From NCBI GenBank assembly GCA_932521035.1, contig OW051496.1, forward strand, positions 8,370,001-8,434,000: a DNA stretch of 64,000 nucleotides, in the 5' to 3' direction. Made by a program: the position numbers and the translations under genes. Shown in pieces: positions 22,166 to 31,857 of the stretch. The stretch's first letter is position 1, and each line of letters starts with the position of its first letter. The notes under the pieces were generated by a model, which made no database searches, was not told the DNA's origin, and saw only the letters and a list, made by a program, of their open reading frames with translations. This DNA comes from Oscheius dolichura. Lineage: Eukaryota; Nematoda; Chromadorea; Rhabditida; Rhabditidae.

Positions 22166-23696
22166 ATGCTTCACGGACGGCATCTGACCACCATCTGGTA
22201 CTCCATTCTAACTGTTATCTCTATCATTATACTCGCCCTGGTACTGAGCAATGGACTCCAACGGTCTCTGGAAGAATCTCAAGGTATCTACTTCAAGTTT
22301 CCCCGAAAATAGTGAAACTTTCAGTTCTGCTTATCAGTGTGGCTAACGCTGCGAGGGTCGCGACTTCAACTATAGCCAATCCAACAACTTCCGCTGAACT
22401 ACAAACCACTACAGGTAATCTTTGTTCATTTTCATAGAGAGAAGACGGTTAGTAGCGGAGACTCACTCCGATGAGAAAATTCGAAAATGAGGAAATATTG
22501 ATAATTGTTTACAGCCCTATCTGAAGCTGAGCTGATGATGGAAATACTGTCAGGAATTGCTGTCCAGTCAAGAAACCTTCAGAATAACATCGGGGCCGTC
22601 GAAGAGTCAATTCTGACAATGACTCCAGCCAATAGCACACTTCCTCCGTGCGCCCTGTTCCCAGTTGGATTGAAGGGACCATACAAGTAGCCAGATTACT
22701 GTATCTTTCTCAATTTTAATGTTTTAGAGTAGATAGGATAGCATACAACTGGACAGATATGGAAGAAAAGTTCTCTAGGCTCGAAGACGGCGGACACCGA
22801 AAGCCGGAAGATTGTCTAGCTCAACATCGGGTAAACTCGTTCTCTCCTTCATTTTGGTATTTTTTTCTAGGTAGCAATAATCGTTCCTTACCGTAATCGA
22901 GAAAAACATCTGAAACTGTTCATTAATAATCTTCACGAATTTCTGAAACCTCAGGAACTGGACTACGCCCTTATTGTTGTTGAACAAGTCCCCGACCAGG
23001 ATTTCAATAGGGCAAAGGTGGATTAATCTCCGTTTTTGAGATAATATGACTTCAGTTGATGAATGTTGGCTATGTGGAGGCGATGAAAGCCTACCCCTGG
23101 GAATGCTTCGTCTTCCACGATGTTGACATGCTACCAGAGGATGATAGGAATCTTTACTCCTGTCCAGTTAAACCGAGGCATATGAGTGTCGCTATCGATG
23201 TGAATCACTACAAGTAGGGTCATTTCTATATCTCAAGAGAAAGGATAATTTGCAGATTATTACATGAAGGCTACTTTGGCGGTGTTGTAGCGTTGACGAA
23301 CGATCAGATGACTGGGATCAATGGCTTCCCCAATGATTACTGGGGTTGGGGTGGGGAGGACGATGATCTCATTGTCAGGTGGAGGAGATCATTCCTTTGG
23401 AAGATAATTTTAGAGTGAAAGCAGCTGGGTACAACTACACCCGCTACCCGGAACCAGTTCATCGCTACACGATGCACAAACACAAGCACGCTTCTGATGC
23501 GGGAAACCAAGAGAATGAATGCAGATGGAGGCTGTTGAAGGATGCTCACAACCGGTGGAAAGTGAATGGGCTGAATAATTTGAAATACAAAGTGGAGAAG
23601 ACGACATTTAATAAGTTGTACATGCATATTTTAGTAGATTTGTTAGAGGAAGAGTCAAAAATTGATATTCCAGCTAGAGTCAATTGTACACAATGA
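22166..23696 (+). CDS. beta-1,4-galactosyltransferase family (GT7) enzyme
   Basis: GT7 enzymes add galactose (or GalNAc in some worm members) in beta-1,4 linkage to GlcNAc, using UDP-sugar and Mn2+ in the Golgi. ATG 22166 gives a short tail and WYSILTVISIIILALVLSNG, a signal anchor, then a Thr/Ser-rich stem. The catalytic domain shows IVPYRNREKHLKLFINNLHE, FNRAKLMNVGYVEA, CFVFHDVDMLPEDD (D-V-D metal site), EGYFGGVVALTNDQM, and FPNDYWGWGGEDDDL, the diagnostic GWGGEDDD loop. RYPEPVHRYTMHKHKH and a stop at 23694-23696 follow. A 35-bp intron separates EDDDLIVR from VKAAGYNY. In Caenorhabditis elegans the bre-4 product of this family builds glycolipid glycans; orthology here is not established. 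Confidence 0.92.
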
Positions 23697-23891
23697 CGGG
23701 TGTTTTAATATAAACCGACAGCTTTAATAAATCTTGGATAGTAACCCCCTTATAACTAGCAATATACTGTAGAAGTTAGAATAAACACCGAAACAGTTTT
23801 CAGTTCACTTGACCCATTACAGGGCTGATTCGCAGCTGGAACAAAACATTCCCCCGTGTTCAAATTTATCGGCTGTAATATTTTTTTTTCT

Positions 23892-24169
23892 CTACAAGTT
23901 CCGCTTTCCAATGGGATTTCTACAACACAGATAGCGATCGGAAAAGATCAAGAAACAATATTTCCAGGTATTAGTCTCGTGATAGCCGTCCTTGCAACGA
24001 TTGACGAAGACGGAAGAGACTACGTCCCGGCACCCGCTCCAGTAACATTCTTCTGGGCCATCATCCATTTGGGTTCCTATTGCCATAGTGAGAGCAATAA
24101 GAGACGGAAGAATCTATATTCCAGAGACAGAGGAAATTAGAGAAAAGTTACGAGGAATGGGCGAAGCAT
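23892..24169 (-). CDS. secreted six-cysteine miniprotein (copy 1)
   Basis: Read leftward from ATG 24169, MLRPFL joins across a 36-bp intron to ILPSLIALTMAIG, making a signal peptide. A short mature protein follows: CYWSGCRDVVSSVFVNRC, then a spacer, KYCFLIFSDRYLCCRN, and a basic tail. Six cysteines follow C-x4-C-x(10)-C-x(12)-C-x(8-9)-CC. It is the paralogue of 24293-24547, with the same gene structure and cysteine order. Small secreted disulfide-rich peptides in worms are often effectors or structural peptides; no function can be assigned. Confidence 0.65.
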
Positions 24170-24292
24170 CCTCCTGGTAGAAGGCAGATAGTAAAACGGG
24201 AGACGAGAAGGAGCACTCTCGTGAGAAGCTCATCGGAACATGACAAACCAAATGTATCAATCAGAGAGTGAATAACATCAATACTTTATGAA

Positions 24293-24547
24293 TCAATCAT
24301 TTTTACAGCAATAATGCCGATCTGCCAACAAGGGCCAGATGCAGTATTTGTGACCGGGGGCTCGATAGTAGGGAATCGGACATTTACCAAAGGCCGACGT
24401 CGTGTACTTGCAGGGAGTCCAGTAGCAGTGAGTTGGACCGTCGGCGCTGATTGAAAACAAAACGATGAACAGACAAAAGATCAGGAGCTGGAACAGGGCA
24501 ATCGTAAGAAATAAAAAGACGATAAAACTTACAGCGAGCTGAGCCAT
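24293..24547 (-). CDS. secreted six-cysteine miniprotein (copy 2)
   Basis: Read leftward, ATG 24547 starts MAQLA, which joins across one short intron to LLIFCLFIVLFSISA, a clear signal peptide. The mature part is CYWTPCKYTTSAFGKC, then PIPYYRAPGHKYC and IWPLLADRHYCC plus KND, ending at 24293. It shares DGP-x-x-CYW, the six cysteines and the final CC with copy 1 but little else, so the cysteine scaffold is conserved while the loops vary. I do not recognise the family. Confidence 0.7.
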   Translation of the reverse strand: MAQLAVSFIVFLFLTIALFQLLIFCLFIVLFSISADGPTHCYWTPCKYTTSAFGKCPIPYYRAPGHKYCIWPLLADRHYCCKND

Positions 24548-24805
24548 CTTGAGGGGAAGAAACTAAAGTGGAAGAGAAGAGAGTCGTCATTTTTTCAAAG
24601 CGTGTGAAAATGTTGTAAAGGAAAACTCATCGAAACATATGTTGTATGGCTGTTTTCTCCTTTTAGCCTAGCGTTTTTTGAAGACATTTTAGGGCCCGGC
24701 AAGGCTCGACAACAGCACTATTCCAGTCCTGGAATATAGGCTATAGATAAAAAAGAGCACCATAACTGCCACAAACTGCCTCTTCAATTTATTCACTCCA
24801 TGATC

Positions 24806-25156
24806 CTAACGTAAGCAAGCGTCTCCCTCCAACCATTGCGTTCTGATGGAGATAATATCGGCGGCGGAATGAGGACGCGTTAATCTGTGATCCTTTTTGA
24901 GCTGCACGCTCTTCCGATCATTTTTAATCTTCCAAGAGAGCAAATTCAACAGTTCAAGCGGCCGAGGATGCTCGATAAGAATCACAGCTATGCTTCGATG
25001 GGGGACGTTCTTTTTCGCAAAATAAAAGCTTTGAAAGAAGTCGCGCACCCCGATAACTTCCGTGTTGTTATGACCCTTGACTGGGACACTTTTTGCTTTA
25101 GAGCGACCTTTGGCGATATTGGGAAGGTCGAGTGATCCGCAATAGTTTCGAATCTA
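24806..25156 (-). CDS. unrecognised 3'-terminal exon (possibly a gene fragment)
   Basis: Read leftward from an acceptor at about 25156, an open exon encodes about 115 residues: NYCGSLDLPNIAKGR, then VRDFFQSFYFAKKNVPHRSI, AVILIEHPRPLELLNLLSWK, LKKDHRLTRPHSAADIISIR, and a stop at 24806-24808. The composition is that of a real globular protein. I find no convincing upstream exon: the next sequence on that side is an AT-rich block. It may be a truncated gene or one whose other exons I cannot see. Confidence 0.4.
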
Positions 25157-26408
25157 GGACATTTTCAGTTGTCAACAATTGCACAGTGCCACGCACATGT
25201 AGAGACCAACATTATATCGAATTCTTGGGCTTACTCTTCTTTACATCCTCAGGATTGAGATATTAATTAATTGGGTATAGATTCTTTCAACGGAACTCTC
25301 CAGGACATTTTACAACTTGGTCTCATTTTGTAGAGCTAATTTTGCTGATCATTATGCACTATATAATTTCTCATAAAAATGTCAGAATAGCGAGAAAAAT
25401 GCATTCAAAGTACGAGATATAGGGCATATGCCCTATAGGGTTGAAGCAGATCGGTGTTTTCCGACCTTTAAAAATCATACTCGGCTGATATATAATTCGT
25501 TTTCACTGGTTTTCTTTTGATTTCTATATATTTTTTGTGCTTACAATAATGTATAGAGCATAATAAAAATTTACAACATCAATTGAGAGAAGAACAATAT
25601 CAAAATTATAGAAAATTTGACGTTTTACACCTCGGAACCGTTCTTGCATAGAATTAATTTTTAAAACATAACGTGCCACTCTCTTTTGCATGTGTTTCTT
25701 ATTTTGGTATATTATAAAGGTTTTATTCTAATTATTCACATCAAAAAATATGTAAAAACGAGCCGGCACTAGTTGTAAAATTCCATTTTGTGTGCCATTA
25801 GCTATGCCCAATTATTTTTATTCAAAGTGCTTCATTTCACGCCGATTCTTGTATTCTTCCTGATTTGTTATACTTTTTATCGACTGTAGAACATGGAATT
25901 ATATGTGAGTTGCTAAAATGATATCAAAAAATAATTCAAATAGTCGTATTATAGACTCCTCGCTGTCATGATGCTGTTCATGATCAAAATGCTTCAATTT
26001 CTGCTCAATTTTTTTATAATATTGTTGCTTATAACTTATTCTATATAGGCAATTTTTTAGAAGAAATAAAATGTAGAAATCGTGAAATTTGAATGATAAA
26101 TCATCACAATCGGTTTTTGAAAAATTGCTGCCGCCGCACCCGTTAAGTCTCGGCAGCTGATTCCCTTGACCTCCCCTCGCTATCGTAGCCTAAGGAACAT
26201 GCTAATCCAAGGCAAAAATTGTCCTGGAGAGCTCCTTTAATGTTAAATCTACAATAGTCCAACCTCAAGAAAGTGGGCTTTTAAACAGGCTAGTGGTTGG
26301 GTTGGGCATTGCTCTCCATTTGCCGGGGCAGATATTTCCAAATAATTGAACATTTTGAAAGTTTATATCATTTTATTTGTAATGATTAATTACATATTTA
26401 CACGTTAT
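25157..26408. other. AT-rich non-coding block with inverted ends and a perfect palindrome
   Basis: About 1.2 kb without genes, much more AT-rich than its surroundings. The motif CTCTCCAGGACA near 25295-25306 recurs in inverted orientation near 26219-26231 (TGTCCTGGAGAG). The 20-base perfect palindrome TATAGGGCATATGCCCTATA lies at 25418-25437. It may be a decayed or non-autonomous mobile element. Confidence 0.45.
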
Positions 26409-26748
26409 TTATTCTTTCTTGACTGCCGTTAATTGTTGCCACAAGGCCGTAGCTTTCTTGGTCTCATCATCCCGGACTCCTTTCAGTATGCCGAATCGAA
26501 TACTCAGCAGATCTTGTGATCCAGCAGCTCGTAATTCACTAGAAAGTGGACTGTATATTATCTAAAAATAGGAGTTTTACCTGACATCATTGACGGGTCC
26601 CATAATGGTTCTGTAGCGGGTCAGGAAGTTTTCGCACATTCTGAAAAAGCGCCTTCGGGTTAGAGAAACCAAAGGGAAAAACTCACTTGGCCGTCTCGGT
26701 TGCTTGTTGTTGAGCACGGACTAAATTACTGAGGTGGTCGGGATTCAT
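26409..26748 (-). CDS. small helical protein, family of three in this window (copy B)
   Basis: Three exons read leftward from ATG 26748: MNPDHLSNLVRAQQQATETA; MCENFLTRYRTIMGPVNDV; then RAAGSQDLLSIRFGILKGVR followed by DDETKKATALWQQL and a stop at 26409-26411. Introns are about 42-60 bp with clean GT/AG ends. Exon boundaries and the SQDLLSIRF-ILKGVRDDE block match copy A at 8791-9147. Family not recognised; no signal peptide or membrane segment; helical and hydrophilic. Confidence 0.65.
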
Positions 26749-27376
26749 GTCGGAGATTGAGCTTGTCGGGCCCGGCTGACCTTTTAAATAGACTGCACTT
26801 CCAAATCTGGGGCGATGCTGGGAATGATAACAGTTAGCCGTAGGTAGGGCAGGAGGTACACAGGATAATCAGAGTTTTCGACAGAAGAGCAGAGCTTCTT
26901 CATTGCCCTCATTGGTTCGGAGTCATAATCAACTTTCTAGAGTTTCAGACGGGGGGTTTAGAAAAACGTCAAGTGGTATGTGGTGCCAAAATTGTCCTTG
27001 GCGGCGGGAGATTTTCTCGGATTTCGTATCCCAAGGAAACCACGCTTATCATTTAGGTAATGATGTTGATTTGACCTCTTTTTATACCCCGATCTATTAT
27101 GATTCTGTCGGGTTTCCCAGCGTTTTGACTCTATTATCCATCTCCTTTGGTGGAAAGGTAGCCAGCCCAGGAGGAAGAGTTCAAGGAAGCCTTTCGTCAC
27201 AGTCGATCTCGCGGTCATCTGTAAATCTCACACGAACAAACAGCGCTGAACTTTCAGACTGGTTGAACTAGGAGAGCAGCCCAAAAGGACGATGAGATCA
27301 GCGAAATTGGGATTGGACCTTGAAGAGATTGCTATCAATCCACCTGCTAGGGTTAGTTCCACTTGACGACGTAACC
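26749..27376. other. divergent intergenic region
   Basis: Between the minus-strand copy B and plus-strand copy C of the small-protein family, so these two paralogues are head to head. An open frame 26903-27271 has no supporting similarity. Confidence 0.4.
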
Positions 27377-27762
27377 ATGGACGCTCAAAAAATTTTGACT
27401 CAGAATAAACAAACGGATGAAGCCAGGTACGCTCTTCTAGTTCGTTTGCCCTGAAAGAACTGCGCTTCCTGAAAATAATGAAGTTGTAATCAGAGCAGCG
27501 TTTAGATTCTATTCTTTGGGCCCACTCTCCCTTTGAAATCCCCCACAGTTGTCACTAGGCCAAAAATCCGCGTTTTTCCAGACTGTATGAGAAATTGTTC
27601 GCCGACTGTCAAAAGGAAATTAACTCTTATAACACTCCGTTTGTTTCTTTATTTCCTCTGAAGAATCTGTTTAGCCAAACGCGAGACCACATTCCAGTAG
27701 TACCGGATCTTCTAAGCCTCCGTTTTGCTATATTGAAAGACGTTCACGACAAGAAGAACTGA
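27377..27762 (+). CDS. small helical protein, family of three in this window (copy C, diverged)
   Basis: ATG 27377 gives MDAQKILTQNKQTDEA; after an intron of about 150 bp comes LYEKLFADCQKEINSYNT; then a last exon with VVPDLLSLRFAILKDVHDKK ending at TGA 27760-27762. The last block clearly matches DLLSIRFAILKGVRDDE of copies A and B. The middle is diverged and the tail after DDE is lost. The exon count and position match. It is probably a functional divergent paralogue, or possibly a decaying copy. Confidence 0.55.
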
Positions 27763-28183
27763 AGAGAGCATTTTTTGAAGAGACGAATCCGAACTTTCTA
27801 TGTTTTCATATGGTTCCCTCTGTTGCTATAGTATCCAGTATGGCTTTACATTAATAAAGTGAAACTTCGTGAATATTATATATATATATATTCGGCGCCA
27901 ATGAAAGAGATGCTACGGCCCAACTCCCTCTTCCTTACCAAGGAACTGTGCGGACTTATTATTGTCTCGACACCCCTTTGTGTTGATCACCCGTTGAAAA
28001 TCCCAGACGCTTCTGGTTAGGCTTGTCCTTCTTCCATTGCTAGTGCAACCTGCCCTTGCCCTCCAGAAAGACTAATCATCCCGCTATTCACTTCAATTCC
28101 AATAAAAAAAAAATAATATTCACGAAGTTTTACTTTATCAATAAAAAAGGACACTACAATACAAGAAGTGATAAAGAGAGTAT
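27763..28183. repeat. convergent 3' region with 28-bp inverted arms
   Basis: Arms at 27851-27879 and 28113-28142 are inverted copies sharing AAACTTCGTGAATATTA and the adjoining AATAAAGT sequence, with a few mismatches. Between them are an (AT)n run and about 230 bp without coding potential. The arms include AATAAA motifs for both convergent genes. It could be a MITE or shared 3'-end signals. Confidence 0.5.
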
Positions 28184-29109
28184 CTAGTTAGGACAGTGCA
28201 TTACGGAGTTGAACACGCCTTCTTGAGAGACGGGCGGGGCCAAATGGATCAGCTCATTTGTTTCCAGAGTTCCAATAGCCTGAAATTTAGAACAAATTGT
28301 CAGGGATACGACGGTAATGCGCTCACGAAAAGGCCCTGCAAGATCTCTTCCATATCGGATAGACGGGCCTCAGCCGAGCCCTTTTTCGTCTGTAAAATGG
28401 CCGACTGAAGTGCCGCCTTCACTGCTTTAACCGTGGTTTGCGAATCTTTGGATAAATATCCACCTGAAATCAATGCTTATACTGTAAGAATGCCGCAAAC
28501 CGGGGGTCATTAGGGCGACAACTCGGAGAAGGAGGTATTCTTCCTTGGTTAGGGCGATCTCCTTCATTTTAGCGACAACCTCGTTCATCAGACGACTTCC
28601 AACTGTTCCGTAGAGTTCTTCCCATCTAATTTCTGATGATTTTCTTATCTATAAACATACTCTGGTGAAAGATGGCTGTAATCCTCCTCCTTGGCGGGAA
28701 GATAACTCCCGTCGCCTAATGGAACTCCCTCTATTCCCAGTTCATAACATTTATAGACATAGGGAAGCCAACTGAACATGGGATAATTCGTAAGGAATAG
28801 GGCTTTCTGTAAATTAAAAAAGTTAGAAGAGAATTGACAAGGAGAACCTGATCATCCTTGGGCAGGTCAGCGTATTCCTTGATATTTTCCACGTAGTCTA
28901 TGTTATTCATCGTCTCGTGGGACCAGAAGTTGTACAAATCGTGAGAGCCAGCCTTTCTTCGAAGATTCCAATCCATCTAAATGTTTGACTAAATTGGGGC
29001 GATGAACAAAAGCACGCACTCTTCCCTCGGCTTGGCTTTCCACGGCTCGTAGTGAGTTGATCACGTCGGACAGGCCTGCCGGGAGGTTTATCAAACTGAC
29101 GAGCTGCAT
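28184..29109 (-). CDS. nuclear hormone receptor ligand-binding domain protein without DNA-binding domain (copy 3)
   Basis: Read leftward from ATG 29109: MQLVSLINLPAGLSDVINSL; a short intron; DWNLRRKAGSHDLYNFWSHE; NIDYVENIKEYADLPKDDQ; ALFLTNYPMFSWLPYVYKCY; AYxLP/EEDY block; MKEIALTKEEYLLLRVVALM; a Lys/Ser-rich segment; and LETNELIHLAPP, with a stop at 28184-28186. It is the close paralogue of copy 1 (5641-6558), with the same exon boundaries and the same C-terminal HLAPP. No zinc finger is encoded upstream. The sequence homologous to the RYNRRK remnant of copy 1 is present at about 29115-29210 but carries a one-base shift and a stop. Confidence 0.75.
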
Positions 29110-29507
29110 TTTTGAAATTAGAAATCGGCACTGAAGGGCTAGGGAGGAGTTTAACCCGCGAAGATGGTTGATCGGCGATTGCTACGCAAGTAAGGGGGTC
29201 GTACTATCTGTCCCTGATCTATCTATTTTCACTTAATTCATTCCTGAAAAGAGAGAGAAGGACAGTCGTTGGGTAATCAATAGAGGCAGATGCGGCTGAA
29301 ACATTTATATAGAGAATGCTCTGTCGAATCACAACATTATCTCAATGAGCCAGTATAATACCAGGAACATTAAACATGACTTTACCGTATTCTCTCAAAT
29401 GTACTCCTTATTTAGCAAAGTAGTCCCTTCCCGTTTCTCCAGAATAGAAGTCTCACGACGGTTGAACTTGTGCATACTGCGATAGAAAAGCACCAACAAG
29501 GCGGGGC
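29110..29507. other. intergenic, with relic homologous to copy-1 upstream sequence
   Basis: The first 100 bp align with the sequence upstream of nuclear-receptor copy 1, including the decayed finger remnant. The rest is unremarkable. Confidence 0.45.
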
Positions 29508-29580
29508 AGCGGAAGTCGCCGGGATCGAACCCGCGACCTCTCCGGCTAAACGCCTGCTAACTTCGCGCTGCTCTACGAAA
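29508..29580 (-). repeat. tRNA-derived (SINE-like) sequence
   Basis: On the minus strand, TAGAGCAGCGCGAAG resembles an A box / D arm. GGTTCGATCCC is a good B box / T loop, flanked by GTCGC and GCGAC arms that nearly pair. The anticodon arm does not fold normally and the T stem lacks one base, so it is not a working tRNA. It is probably a fragment of a tRNA-derived short interspersed repeat. Confidence 0.55.
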
Positions 29581-29997
29581 TCTCGACATGTGAAGTCACA
29601 AACACACGGACACGCTAGCGCTTTAAATAATAGGGATACAGTTAGGAATTATTGCTTTCAAAACTGACTGAATTTAGCCAAAGGTAGGAATACAACAACG
29701 AACCCTTGAAGATATCATGGTGATTGCTAAAGATCAGTAACGGGTCTATTTCTACTCACAGAGGAACAATGATTTCAGGTTGCAGTTGTTCAAAATAACC
29801 ACGAATAAGAAGACATTTGAGAGAGAGAGAGCCCTCTTCGAAGAATAACGCAGAGACAAAACCACTGTAAGCATCAATATTAAGTATATGACCTACTCGC
29901 TAGTTGTCCTTTCTTTCCCCTCTAGACACGCTAGAAAGTGAGATCTTCCCGACTCGCTCGTACTTGATGCTATCGAAGCATTCGCAAAGGGTATCCC
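29581..29997. other. intergenic
   Basis: No gene recognised; a short GA run near 29820. It should contain the promoter of the following methyltransferase. Confidence 0.4.
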
Positions 29998-31493
29998 ATG
30001 CCTCACCTCTCCCGTGCCGTCTCCGTCGGTGTCTGCTGTAGTTTATTCTTATTTTTATTCTACCACTCTCTCAACAAGCCACCGTCTAGGTTTTTCTTGA
30101 AAGAAGAATTATACAAGAGTTGGAAGAAATGTGTCCTCTCAAAATTTGAGCCGCTCAGAGGCGACCACGCGCGGGTGAGTCCTACTCTTGGGTTAGGAGT
30201 CCCCCGTTTTGATTATTCCAGCTGTGGGCAGAATTTCAACCTCTCGTCTCTCAATGTGACAAGCCCTACGCAGATATTCTGCTAGCTAAAGAGTATGCCA
30301 ACTCAGATGAGGCCAAGCATCACATTCATCCTCTAGTGGTATGGTATTCCTTCAGTTGTTTATCCCTTTCTTGGTTCAGAGCACATCAAACAATACCATT
30401 GTCACCCTGGGGATTGGACACGATATCAGAGCAGAGGAGAAGCTACTAGAGGTCAGCAGGGGGCTGGTTTAGTAACAAAGGGAACGGCTCCCCATGATCT
30501 GCAACAAATTAACCAGGAGATCCAGAAAATGATCCCTCAATAACACTCATTATTTGATTCACAGCTTTCATTTGCCTTTGCACCGTGTGCATAAAAACCT
30601 TCCAGCTGTTCCGGACCTATTCCGCCGGTTAGACGTCGGTGCGTTGGACTGTATGGGGTCAGATCTCCTGGCGATGATATTTTCCGAAACGCAGACACTT
30701 TTATGGAACATGGCGGGGATATCGACTTTCGTTTGGGAATCGGTTGGAGAAAAAAACTAATTTTAAAGGGCTCTTCTCGTTGAAAATGACAACATTGGCC
30801 GGGGTCTATGACCACCCCTCGTGAAAATCTAATCAAAGGGAGGGCTCATCCACTGGCTAGCCATACTATTTATCAAACTTTCAGGCAATGGGAAAGGATA
30901 ATGTTCAATTTTATGGGGCTGACCCGATGACCGAGGTGAACAGTGCCCTGTACACTAGAATAGGGAATTACTACCCAGTTGCCGTCGGCGGGAAGGCTGG
31001 CTATTCCGAGGCGAGCGTCCTGCAAAGTGAGGCCTCTCCATCCCATCTCAATTCTAGCTTTAGATCAGACATATCAACAGTCCTCCGTGGTCTACGTTGA
31101 CGCCGTCTATTTCCTGACAAAAATGGTCGGACTGAAATTCTTCGACAATATCTTCCTCGACGCGGAACATGGCGAATATGAGATGTTCCCGATGTTCCTC
31201 AAAGGAGGGGGCTTTGACCAGAACGGCGTTACCATCTGCCAGATCAACATGGAAATGCATACACCCGATGATGCCAAGAAGAAACTGATTCATGACTTTA
31301 TTTTCCAAATTTTGGAGGAAGAAAGGTGATCGTAATTCCTATTCGGTTCAAAACGGGGATCGTTTGCAGGTACGCCTTCTTTTTTCCTGTCAACGTCTCT
31401 CATCTGCGAATATTCTTTGTCAATTTTCACGATAAAGAATGTGTGAACAAGTACATTCCGAAGATTTTATCCATTCAAAGTTCCATGCATTGA
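29998..31493 (+). CDS. FkbM-family (Methyltransf_21) methyltransferase, tandem copy 1
   Basis: Predicted SAM-dependent methyltransferase. ATG 29998 gives SVGVCCSLFLFLFYHSL, a signal anchor, then EELYKSWKKCVLSKFEPLRG. Later exons read TIVTLGIGHDIRAEEKL (SAM-binding glycine motif), FYGADPMTEVNSALYTRIGN, AVGGKAGYSEASVL, YVDAVYFLTKMVGLKFFDNI, LDAEHGEYEMFPMFLKGGGF, TICQINMEMHTPDD, and FFFPVNVSHLRIFFVNFHD with a stop at 31491-31493. This is the subtype seen in many worms with 'D-x-E-x-x-EYE' in place of DIEGAE. Intron 3 (30452-30884, 433 bp) is five times longer than its counterpart in the tandem copy, suggesting an insertion. About 80% similar to the next gene by eye. Confidence 0.88.
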
Positions 31494-31857
31494 AACTATC
31501 CTTTTAATTGAACCACGTGTATACAATAGGCAGAAGACGAAATTCGATTCTCCTCTCCATAGAACATTCGTTTTTTTCATAAATTGTTATTCTATTGAAG
31601 AAAATTTGTAGATATGCAGAGATAGAAGGAAAAGGCGGGACGGAAGGGTAATTGCCCACAAAGAGAGTGTAAAAATAGGGCAACGTCATCACAATAGGCT
31701 GTACTGTCCACCAAAAGAAGCTTCACCACATTTTGGCTCACAAAATCACAAATTTCGACGCTTTCCATCTTTTGGGGCATTCTATAGATCAAAATGTGGC
31801 TGAAATTGATCTTGCCGGCTTTAACGGACTCGATGTTATCGAATCATTCGGCACTCC
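31494..31857. other. intergenic between tandem methyltransferases
   Basis: 364 bp with no gene recognised; 3' UTR of copy 1 and promoter of copy 2. Confidence 0.5.

Noticed and set aside
29470-29667. Plus-strand open frame reading GIEPATSPAKRLLTSRC
   Set aside because: It is the complement of a tRNA-derived repeat; the peptide is a known kind of artefact, not a gene.
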